DNA from: an uncultured Erysipelotrichaceae bacterium
Lineage (GTDB): Bacteria > Bacillota_I > Bacilli_A > RF39 > UBA660
Length of the DNA: 11,403 nt
NCBI GenBank assembly: GCA_902797275.1
Contig: CADBSI010000111.1
Span: forward strand, 1-11,403
Reading direction: 5' to 3'
Part shown: positions 4,474 through 11,403 of the stretch, one piece after another
Layout: every line of letters begins with the position of its first letter
Numbering within the stretch: the first letter of the stretch is position 1
Made by a program: the position numbers and the translations under genes
Notes under the pieces: model-generated
Seen by the model: the letters and a program-made list of their open reading frames with translations, nothing else
Told to the model about the DNA's origin: nothing
The model's database searches: none

Positions 4474-5535
4474 ATGGAAAAAAAAGAAAAATGGAATTTA
4501 GAATTGACTAAATATATAAAACAAGGAGAACCTACACAAGTGGAAAAAACAAAGGTTTGGGAAACAGCTATAGGACTTCAAGATGTAGATGGATTAAAAC
4601 CATCAAAATATTTAGTTGATACGGCCAAAGAACATATAGAAGGAAAAATTAATTTAGAAGAAGTTAAAGAAAGAATTAATAATTATTATAAAGTTTTAGA
4701 TAATAGAAAGTCTGAAGAAAAAGAAAATAATGAAGAAGCTGATAAAGTATCAGTACGAATTACCGAGATTTTAAGTGATAAAGCATTTAATTTTAATCCA
4801 ACTGAATTGATAAGTATTCATAGAAAATTATTTACAGGAATATATGAACATGCAGGTATTATAAGAAATTATAATTTTACCAAAGACGAATGGATCTTAA
4901 ACAACGACACAGTAATATACGCTTCCTTTGAAACTATTATGCCAGCATTAGAATATGATTTTGAACAAGAAAAAAAATTTTCGTATAAAGATTTATCATT
5001 TGATGAAGCAATAAAACATTTATGTAGATTTACTTCAAACATATGGCAAATACACCCTTTTTGTGAAGGTAATACAAGAACAACTGCTGTTTTTATTATT
5101 AAATATTTAAGAACATTTGGATTTAACATTAATGATGAAGTATTCAGAGACAATTCTTGGTATTTTAGAAATTCATTAGTTCGAGCTAATTATAAAAATT
5201 TTGAAAAAAATATTTTTGAAGATTTATCTTATTTAGAAAAATTCTTTTATAACCTTTTATCAGATACAAAATATGAATTAAAAAATAGATTTACTCATAT
5301 AGATTATGTTAGAAGTTCAAAAGACAAAACTTCTGAATTTAAAAATTGCACTTTAGAAGAACAAGCAATATTAAATATAATAAAAGAAAATAAAAATATT
5401 AAACAAGAAGAAATTGCTCAAATAATCAATAAATCAGTAAGAACTGTAAAAACAAAAATGATAGAAATGCAAGAAAAAGGTTTAATAACAAGAATAAAAG
5501 GTAAAAAAAATGGAGAATGGGAAATTTTACTATAG
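4474..5535 (+). CDS. Fic-domain protein with VbhA-like N-terminus and C-terminal winged helix
   Basis: 353 residues. Fic enzymes transfer AMP or another phosphate-linked group to target proteins. Residues about 30-75 (TAIGLQDVDGLKPSKYL ... EGKINLEEVKERI) resemble the VbhA-type antitoxin helix domain. The inhibitory (S/T)xxxE(G/N) pattern is degenerate here: the aligned LQDVDG has Leu for Ser and Asp for Glu. The Fic core (about 105-265) has the active-site loop HPFCEGNTRT at 194-203. The catalytic His, phosphate-binding EGN and Arg202 are kept, but Gly201 is Thr and the last Arg of the classical motif is Ala205. Residues about 294-353 form a winged helix (LEEQAILNIIKENKNIKQEEIAQIINKSVRTV ...), likely for autoregulation at the palindrome upstream. 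Could be a self-contained toxin or a regulatory modifier; no separate antitoxin gene is adjacent. Convergent with mfd. Confidence 0.93.
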   Translation: MEKKEKWNLELTKYIKQGEPTQVEKTKVWETAIGLQDVDGLKPSKYLVDTAKEHIEGKINLEEVKERINNYYKVLDNRKSEEKENNEEADKVSVRITEILSDKAFNFNPTELISIHRKLFTGIYEHAGIIRNYNFTKDEWILNNDTVIYASFETIMPALEYDFEQEKKFSYKDLSFDEAIKHLCRFTSNIWQIHPFCEGNTRTTAVFIIKYLRTFGFNINDEVFRDNSWYFRNSLVRANYKNFEKNIFEDLSYLEKFFYNLLSDTKYELKNRFTHIDYVRSSKDKTSEFKNCTLEEQAILNIIKENKNIKQEEIAQIINKSVRTVKTKMIEMQEKGLITRIKGKKNGEWEILL

Positions 5536-5566
5536 AAATTTCTCTTTTTTATTTTAAAATTAAAAA

Positions 5567-5587
5567 AAATGATCAAAATGACCATTT
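5567..5587. terminator. Bidirectional terminator between fic and mfd
   Basis: AAATGATCA (5567-5575), loop AAA, TGACCATTT (5579-5587): a 9-bp stem with one G-U or A-C position depending on strand. It has T-runs on both sides (5588-5590 on plus; complement of the A-run 5562-5566 on minus). It serves both convergent genes; the mfd stop codon touches it. Confidence 0.8.
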
Positions 5588-5588
5588 T

Positions 5589-8500
5589 TTATTTAAATAA
5601 CTCAATTAAATAGTAAATAAAGTGTTTTTCTAAACCTTTAAATTCTAAGATAACATGAAATCTTAAATTACTATAATTAAATTTAAAGTTTTTACTTATC
5701 TTATATGATTTTAAGAATAATTCTTCAGCATTTATATTTTTAGAAGCATCTATATTAAAGATTAATTCTATTTGATTTTTTGTTTGAATAGATTTTTCAA
5801 TTCCTATTTCTTTAGCTAATTTTTCAAACCATTCTTCAAACATATAGATTTCTATTTCATTATCTACTCGACCAAATCTATCTTCAAATTCAGCTTTTAC
5901 TTTTAATAATTTATCATAACTATCAATTGTACTTATTAATTTATGAATTTCTATTTTTAGATCAGCTTCATCTGTATATTTATCATCTATATGAGTAGTT
6001 ACATTTATAATTGGTTTTTCATCTTTGACTTCTTCTTCTTTAATTGGTTCACCTTTTAAACGTTTAATCTCATCATCTAGAATTTTTAAATATAAATCAA
6101 TTCCTACTGTATCCATGAAGCCTGCTTGTTCTGATCCTAAAATATCTCCCGCACCTCTTATTGATAAATCTCGATTAGCTATATGATAACCACTTCCAAG
6201 TTCCGTGAATTCTTTTAAAACATTTAATCTTTTAATAGCAGCTTCACCTAAGATTTTATTTTCTTTATACATTAAATAAGCATAGGCTATTTTATTACTT
6301 CTTCCTACTCTACCTCTTATTTGATATAACTGAGAAAGTCCAAAGTGATCAGCTTCTAAAACAATTAAAGTATTTGCATTTGGAATATCAATACCTGTTT
6401 CTATTATAGTTGTTGAAAGCAAGATATCATATTCATGATTAATAAATTTAATCATTCTCTCTTCTAGTTCTACCTTAGTTAATTTTCCATGAGCAACTAC
6501 AATTCTAGCATTTGGTACAAGTTTTTGAATTTCATCTTTTTTAGCATCTATTGTTTCTACCCGATTATAAAGAATAAATATTTGTCCATCCCTTAGCATT
6601 TCTTTTACAATTGCATCTTTTATTAAATTATCTTGTTCATATACAACATAGGTTTGAATTGGAAATCTATTCACTGGTGGTGTTTTAATGACTGATAAAG
6701 AACGAATTCCAACAATTGACATTTGCAAGGTTCTAGGAATTGGTGTTGCTGTTAAAGTTAAAACATCTACATTTGCTTTATATTGTTTTAATTTTTCTTT
6801 ATGACTTACTCCAAATCTTTGTTCTTCATCAATTACCAAAAGTCCTAAATCTTTAGGTTTAATATCATTTCCTAGTAATCTATGAGTTCCAATTACGATA
6901 TCAACTACTCCATTTTCTAATTCTTCTAATATTTCTTTCGTTTTCTTAGGAGTTGTAAACCTATTTAAAAGTTCAATTTTAACAGGAAAGTTTTTAAAAC
7001 GATCAAGAGCACTTTGATATTGTTGACTTGATAAGATAGTTGTTGGACAAAGATATAATACTTGTTTTCCATCATATACAGCTTTAAACATAGCTCTAAA
7101 AGCAACTTCTGTTTTACCAAAACCAACATCACCACATAAAAGTCTATCCATTGGTTTAGATGATTCCATATCTTTTTTTATATCTTCATATGCAGTTAAT
7201 TGATCAATTGTTGGAGTATAAGAAAACTCTTTAAAAAACTCTTCATGATATTTGGTATCTTTTGAAAATGCATATCCTTTTTGCATTTCTCTTAAAGCAT
7301 ATAATTTAATTAATTTATCTGCTATATCTTTAACTTTATTAATAATTCTTTGTTTATTCTTTTTCCATTCTAAACTACCTAAACCATTTATCTTAGGTAA
7401 TATTCCATCTCTTCCTGAATATTTACTAATAAGTTCAATTTTTTCAACAGGAATGTATAACTTATCATCACCTTTATACAATACTTCCAAATAATCTTTT
7501 TTCAAATCATTTACTTTTAAGGTTCTGATACCATTATATATACCTATACCATTTATACTATGAACAACATAATCACCTATTTCAAGTTTATTAATATTTT
7601 CTATTTTAGTTGCATATTTAAACTTAGTTTTATATTTTTTCTTAGGTAAACTAATATTAAATAAATCACTTGCTGTTAAAATTATTTTATCTTCATATGT
7701 AAAACCATTCGAAAACTCTTTAGTAATTATATTTAATAAGTATTCACTTAAATTATTTTCATCAGTTAAAAGATAAGGAACAGCTAAATATTTAACAAAG
7801 TTTTTTATCTGATAATTTTTTAAACAAATAATAATTTGTTTTTTTAGACCTAAATTATTCTTTAAATAATCATTTATAATATCTATATTTTCATGAAACT
7901 TAGGAACGTTTTTAATTTTTAAATCATAGTAATTAGTAAATTCATGATTAGGTATTAAATTATCTATATTTAAGTAATGAATTACTTTATTTATATCTAG
8001 TATATCTAAAGAAAACATATAATTATCTTTAAAATCTGGATCATGAGTTCTATATTCTTCTATTTCATCTTCAATTTTTAAATAATTATTATGTATTTGA
8101 ATATAATCTTTAACAATTGTAATTCTATCTTCTAAATAACTTTCTATATTAGTTGTATTTTTTAAATAAGTAGGTAAATATTTTTGTTTTCTTAAATCAA
8201 GATTTATATCTTTATCTAATAAAAATTCTGTAAAGGGATTAATTATTATTTTATCTAAAGTTTTAATACTTTTTTGTGTATCTTGATCAAATTCTCTTAT
8301 GGAATCTATTTCATCTCCACATAATTCTATTCTAATTGGATAATCACTTGAAATAGGGAAAACATCTATAATAAAACCTCTTACTCCCATTTCACCAGTT
8401 GTTGTTACTATAGTTTCTCTTTTATAACCAATATTATATAATTTTTTAACTAATTCTTGAGGTGAAATAGAATCTCCTTGTTTTAAAGTAATTATATTTT

Positions 8501-8867
8501 CTTTATATACTTTTTTACTTGGTAAATATCTTAAATAACCAGTTAAGTTAGTAATAACTATTTTTTTAGAATTATTAATTATTTCATTTATAGTTTCTAA
8601 TCTAGTTGCCATTAAATCAGGACTTATACTTAAAGATTCACTAGTTAGAAAATCATCCATAGGAAATAATAAAACATCATCAGTTAAAGATGATAAAATA
8701 TTTAATAAATTATTGGCTTCTGTTAAAGTACTAGTAATAATTAAAATACCTTTATTATTTTTTTGAAACATTCCATATGTATATAGACAAAAAGACTCAT
8801 CAGTCATACCCGATAAGCCCATATTTAAAGAATATGGAATATTAAATAAATCAATTAGTTTTTTCAT
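5589..8867 (-). CDS. mfd: Transcription-repair coupling factor Mfd
   Basis: 1092 residues, slightly shorter than the usual 1150-1180. This translocase removes stalled RNA polymerase at DNA lesions and recruits UvrA. The N-terminal UvrB-like region has no usable Walker A, as is normal. The RNA-polymerase-interacting CarD-like domain begins near residue 428 (IGDYVVHSINGIGIY ... LYIPVEKIELISKY). The RecG-like motor has Walker A GDVGFGKTEVAF near 577-588, the DEEQ box at about 680-683 followed by RFGVSHKEKLK, TATPIPRTLQMS, and the QIRGRVGR motif near 848-855. The TRCF C-terminal domain ends at ELFK. ATG at 8867-8865 with GGAGAG upstream, overlapping the pth end by 17 nt (translational coupling). 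Nothing essential looks missing. Confidence 0.98.
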   Translation of the reverse strand: MKKLIDLFNIPYSLNMGLSGMTDESFCLYTYGMFQKNNKGILIITSTLTEANNLLNILSSLTDDVLLFPMDDFLTSESLSISPDLMATRLETINEIINNSKKIVITNLTGYLRYLPSKKVYKENIITLKQGDSISPQELVKKLYNIGYKRETIVTTTGEMGVRGFIIDVFPISSDYPIRIELCGDEIDSIREFDQDTQKSIKTLDKIIINPFTEFLLDKDINLDLRKQKYLPTYLKNTTNIESYLEDRITIVKDYIQIHNNYLKIEDEIEEYRTHDPDFKDNYMFSLDILDINKVIHYLNIDNLIPNHEFTNYYDLKIKNVPKFHENIDIINDYLKNNLGLKKQIIICLKNYQIKNFVKYLAVPYLLTDENNLSEYLLNIITKEFSNGFTYEDKIILTASDLFNISLPKKKYKTKFKYATKIENINKLEIGDYVVHSINGIGIYNGIRTLKVNDLKKDYLEVLYKGDDKLYIPVEKIELISKYSGRDGILPKINGLGSLEWKKNKQRIINKVKDIADKLIKLYALREMQKGYAFSKDTKYHEEFFKEFSYTPTIDQLTAYEDIKKDMESSKPMDRLLCGDVGFGKTEVAFRAMFKAVYDGKQVLYLCPTTILSSQQYQSALDRFKNFPVKIELLNRFTTPKKTKEILEELENGVVDIVIGTHRLLGNDIKPKDLGLLVIDEEQRFGVSHKEKLKQYKANVDVLTLTATPIPRTLQMSIVGIRSLSVIKTPPVNRFPIQTYVVYEQDNLIKDAIVKEMLRDGQIFILYNRVETIDAKKDEIQKLVPNARIVVAHGKLTKVELEERMIKFINHEYDILLSTTIIETGIDIPNANTLIVLEADHFGLSQLYQIRGRVGRSNKIAYAYLMYKENKILGEAAIKRLNVLKEFTELGSGYHIANRDLSIRGAGDILGSEQAGFMDTVGIDLYLKILDDEIKRLKGEPIKEEEVKDEKPIINVTTHIDDKYTDEADLKIEIHKLISTIDSYDKLLKVKAEFEDRFGRVDNEIEIYMFEEWFEKLAKEIGIEKSIQTKNQIELIFNIDASKNINAEELFLKSYKISKNFKFNYSNLRFHVILEFKGLEKHFIYYLIELFK

Positions 8868-9438
8868 TTTTATCTCTCCAATTATTACTATTATACTTAC
8901 TCATTAAATCATTAAAAGGTAATTTTAAGTAATCATTTATTATATTAAAAATAATTGTTTCAATATTTTCTAATTCTTGTTTTTCTAAAGAAGTAAAACG
9001 ACCTAAAACATATTTATCAGTTGGAATATTTTTATTTTTATCTATTCCTATTTTTAAACGTTTAAAGTTTTCAGTTTGAAGATTTAAAATAATATTTTTA
9101 ATACCATTATGTCCTCCAGATGATCCTGTTTCTTTTAGTTTTATTTTAGCTATTTCCATATCTAAATCATCATGTATTACTAAGACATCTTTTGGATTAA
9201 TTTTATAATAATTAACATATTTTATAACAACTGTACCTGATAAATTCATATATGATAAAGGTTTTAAAAATATTATTTCTTCTCCTTCTATTATAGTTTT
9301 AGCATATAAACCATTAAATTTTTCTTTAAAAGTAAGATTTAATTTTTTAGCTATACTATCTATATAAATAAAACCAATATTGTGTCTTGTATTTTCATAT
9401 TCTAATCCTGGATTTCCTAGTCCAACAATTAATTTCAT
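8851..9438 (-). CDS. pth: Peptidyl-tRNA hydrolase
   Basis: Cleaves peptidyl-tRNA released from stalled ribosomes, recycling tRNA. The best start is ATG at 9438-9436, giving 195 residues beginning MKLIVGLGNPG. It has AAGGTGG (9450-9444) just upstream. A GTG three codons earlier lies inside that ribosome site and is not credible. Motifs: GLGNPGLEYENTRHNIGF with the catalytic His and substrate-binding Asn, the PLSYMNLSG loop, VIHDDLDM with the conserved Asp pair, and GSSGGHNGIKNI. Length is near the usual 185-195, with a short Asn/Lys-rich tail that overlaps mfd. It ends in TGA. The upstream kinase gene stops 13 nt before the start, so it is part of the ricT-mfd operon. In B. subtilis pth (spoVC) also precedes mfd. 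Confidence 0.97.
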   Translation of the reverse strand: MKLIVGLGNPGLEYENTRHNIGFIYIDSIAKKLNLTFKEKFNGLYAKTIIEGEEIIFLKPLSYMNLSGTVVIKYVNYYKINPKDVLVIHDDLDMEIAKIKLKETGSSGGHNGIKNIILNLQTENFKRLKIGIDKNKNIPTDKYVLGRFTSLEKQELENIETIIFNIINDYLKLPFNDLMSKYNSNNWRDKNEKTN

Positions 9439-9451
9439 TTTTACCACCTTT

Positions 9452-10348
9452 TTATAAACATATTTTAGATATTCTATCTTGAAGCCAAATAGTCATTTCT
9501 TCATTTCCTATAAGAGCATTTTCATATATTTCTATTAAAGCTATCCTGATACAATAACATTTAATTAATTCTTGGTAATTTTTAATATTACCATATTCTT
9601 TTTCAAAATAAGCATATGATCTTTTCATACATAAAAGCCATGTACTCCAAAAGTAAGTATTAGCAATTTCATATAAAGGATCTCCATAACTTGCCATATC
9701 CCAGTCAATTACTCCAAGTATATTATCTGCTTCTACAAGTAAATTATTAGAACCAAAATCACCATGATATAATTTTCTTGTTTCATTTGTATATTTAATT
9801 AAATCTTTATATTTTTTAAATAATTTTTCTAATAAATCATTATCAACATATTTCTTTTCCTTAATTAAATTAAAATTATAATCAGAACTAAAAATATCTA
9901 ATAAAAACTCTTTCCAAGTATTATAATTAGCATTTCCAGTTGTACTGTCAAATACTCCATAACCTGTAGTTTTTGAGATATCAACACTATTAATTGAATT
10001 TAAAACATTTACAACTTTAGCAAGTAAATTATTTATTAAAGAAGAACTAGCATCCTGAAAAGTTATACCATTTATTCTTTCACTTATACAATAATAATCA
10101 TTATTAAAATTACCATACTCTATTATTCTAGGTATTTTAATTATATCACTTCTAAAATTATTATAGGCATATTCATCTTTTTTAAAACCTTCTAATTTTT
10201 CATTTATTCTAATAATATATTTTTGTTTTTGAAATTCATAAGCATATACTTGGGAATCCATTCCTACAGCAACTGGTTCTAACTTAATATTTTTTTTATA
10301 TTTTTTATGAAGAAATCTTTCTATTTTCTCTTTTTTATATCTTGTCAT
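9452..10348 (-). CDS. Aminoglycoside phosphotransferase family kinase, hygromycin B kinase (APH(4))-like
   Basis: 298 residues. APH-fold kinase with catalytic HGDFGSNN (Asp197) and metal-binding VIDWD (Asp215). From memory it resembles hygromycin B phosphotransferase along its whole length: GFKKDEYAYNNF, YYCISERINGITFQD, TTGYGVF ... TWKEFL, DPLYEIANTYFWSTWLLCM and YFEKEYG all have counterparts in the same order in Hph. The two Asp residues fall at almost the same numbers (198 and 216 there). Family assignment is firm; the substrate is inferred and could be a cellular small molecule. The start ATG overlaps the trmN6 stop (ATGA), with AGGAGG inside the end of trmN6, so it is translationally coupled. 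Base composition matches the neighbours, arguing against very recent import. Confidence 0.88.
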   Translation of the reverse strand: MTRYKKEKIERFLHKKYKKNIKLEPVAVGMDSQVYAYEFQKQKYIIRINEKLEGFKKDEYAYNNFRSDIIKIPRIIEYGNFNNDYYCISERINGITFQDASSSLINNLLAKVVNVLNSINSVDISKTTGYGVFDSTTGNANYNTWKEFLLDIFSSDYNFNLIKEKKYVDNDLLEKLFKKYKDLIKYTNETRKLYHGDFGSNNLLVEADNILGVIDWDMASYGDPLYEIANTYFWSTWLLCMKRSYAYFEKEYGNIKNYQELIKCYCIRIALIEIYENALIGNEEMTIWLQDRISKICL

Positions 10349-11070
10349 TTTTCCTCCTCAAATAGTTTTAAAATTTCTTCTTTATAAGTTAGATCTTGAT
10401 TATAAATATATAAATTATCTAATACTTTTAAACCTGGTTTACCATTTTTAGTAGCTTTTATTAAGAATAATCTAGATTCTTTTCCCTCAAAGGAATTAAT
10501 AAATCTAATTTTCTTTGGTTCAAATTTATACTGTTTTAGTTTTTCTATTATTTCAATTAGTCTTTCTGTTCTATGAACCATGTAAAAAGAACCATTGGTT
10601 TTTAATAAATAATTAGACATTTTTAATAATTCATCTAAAGTTAAAGAACTTTCATGTCTAGCATTTTTCTTTGTTTCATTTTCATTTAAAAAACTTTTTT
10701 CTTCTATTTTAAAATAAGGAGGATTAACTGTTATTATATCAAATGTATCTCCTTTAAAGATATTATTTAAGTTTTTAACATCTTCATTTAAAATTGTTAT
10801 TTGTTTATCTAAATTATTAATTTTTACAGATTTTAAAGCTAATTCATATATTTCTTTTTGTAGTTCTACTCCAATTATTTCATTTTTAGTTTTTTGGGAT
10901 AAAATTAAAGGAATTGGAGCATTTCCTGTACATAAATCAAGAATTTTTTTATCTCTTAGGTTTATATCAACAAATTCAGGAAGTAAAACAGATTCTAAAG
11001 AAAATTTAAAGTAATCATCATCTTGATAAATTTTTAAATTTTTACCAACTAAGTCATTTAATACTTCCAT
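10345..11070 (-). CDS. trmN6: tRNA1(Val) A37 N6-methyltransferase family (YabB/TrmN6)
   Basis: 241 residues. SAM-dependent N6-adenine methyltransferase of the YabB/YfiC group, which methylates A37 of a tRNA. The Rossmann fold is visible: motif I ILDLCTGNAPIPLIL at about 44-58, the acidic motif II IIGVELQ, and catalytic NPPY (ITVNPPYFKIEEK), where the adenine amino group is bound. The N-terminal IYQDDDYFKFSLESVLL is typical of the group. ATG at 11070-11068 immediately follows the ricT stop codon (no gap), with GATGAGG in the end of ricT as ribosome site. It ends in TGA within an ATGA overlap with the kinase gene, good support for TGA as a stop in this genome. In B. subtilis yabB likewise lies near yaaT. 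Confidence 0.93.
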   Translation of the reverse strand: MEVLNDLVGKNLKIYQDDDYFKFSLESVLLPEFVDINLRDKKILDLCTGNAPIPLILSQKTKNEIIGVELQKEIYELALKSVKINNLDKQITILNEDVKNLNNIFKGDTFDIITVNPPYFKIEEKSFLNENETKKNARHESSLTLDELLKMSNYLLKTNGSFYMVHRTERLIEIIEKLKQYKFEPKKIRFINSFEGKESRLFLIKATKNGKPGLKVLDNLYIYNQDLTYKEEILKLFEEEK

Positions 11071-11403
11071 TTATAAAAATACCTCATCTTGTATATGTTC
11101 TTCGTTTTCAATTTTGATTTTTCTTGTATAGATATCAACATCTATTACTTTATACTTTTCCTTATTATGAATATAGGTATCTCCTACACTTGGTAAACCT
11201 TTTCGAAGATTGGTATAAGTTTCATCTTCATAAGCAAGACAGCATAAAAGTCTTCCACATACACCATTTATTTTAGTTGGATTTAAAGCTAACATTTGAT
11301 TTTTAGCCATGTTAATTGTAACACTATTTAAATCAGTTAAGAAACTATTACAACATAAAAACCTTCCACAAGGACCTAACCCACCTACACTTCTAGCTTT
11401 ATC
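11071..11403 (-). CDS. ricT: PSP1 domain protein RicT (YaaT), C-terminal part
   Basis: The open frame enters from the right edge with no start in the window; 110 codons are seen. An internal ATG at 11310 is not the start, because conserved family sequence precedes it: VGGLGPCGRFLCC, then MAKNQMLALNPTKINGVCGRLLCCLAYED. The five-plus cysteines in these two CGR-x2-CC segments are characteristic. In B. subtilis RicT they help hold iron-sulphur clusters in the RicA-RicF-RicT complex, which guides RNase Y-dependent mRNA maturation and affects biofilm formation and sporulation. The stop TAA touches the trmN6 start. First visible gene of the operon running through mfd. Confidence 0.93.
   Translation of the reverse strand, partial: DKARSVGGLGPCGRFLCCNSFLTDLNSVTINMAKNQMLALNPTKINGVCGRLLCCLAYEDETYTNLRKGLPSVGDTYIHNKEKYKVIDVDIYTRKIKIENEEHIQDEVFL

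Noticed and set aside
7252..7494. Plus-strand frame inside mfd
   Set aside because: It is antisense to the segment between the RNA-polymerase-interacting domain and the motor of Mfd and has no independent signals.

Overview
The window is very AT-rich DNA from a low-GC Gram-positive lineage. Gene content and order (ricT/yaaT, trmN6/yabB, pth, mfd, spoVT, metG) match the Bacillus subtilis yaaT-to-spoVT neighbourhood. Together with the T-box and strong Shine-Dalgarno sites, this points to a Bacilli/Erysipelotrichia/'Tenericutes'-like organism, plausibly an uncultured host-associated one. Trp is written TGG, and TGA serves as a stop at the ends of trmN6 and pth, so the code appears standard. One in-frame TGA in metG is a notable exception.

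Right part (about 5589-11403, all minus strand): a tight operon reads ricT (partial) - trmN6 - hygromycin-B-phosphotransferase-like kinase - pth - mfd. Junctions are 0 nt, a 4-nt ATGA overlap, 13 nt and a 17-nt overlap. It ends at a bidirectional hairpin that it shares with the convergent fic gene.

Middle part (about 1600-5540): an accessory-looking islet between mfd and spoVT. On the plus strand are an AAA_14/DUF4143 ATPase, preceded by four 33-bp tandem repeats that run into its promoter, and a Fic protein with a C-terminal winged helix. A 13-bp-arm palindrome lies directly against the fic -35. On the minus strand are a small XRE-type regulator and an unrecognised helical 195-residue protein. 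Divergent from the XRE gene is a predicted small RNA of about 133 nt (2644-2776). It has a near-consensus extended -10 promoter, three back-to-back hairpins, a repeated UUUACC motif in two loops and a GNRA-capped terminator. A palindrome at 2604-2620 sits across both divergent promoters.

Left part (1-1555, minus strand): spoVT (AbrB-type regulator), then a methionine-specific T-box leader (AUG specifier, T-box core, terminator), a 15-codon leader ORF and the 5' part of metG. metG carries a TGA where the family has a conserved Gly, but the expected protein sequence continues beyond it to the window edge.

The most novel candidate is the XRE regulator/operator/structured-RNA unit, followed by the repeat-preceded ATPase and the palindrome-controlled Fic gene. 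Function is inferred from sequence alone.
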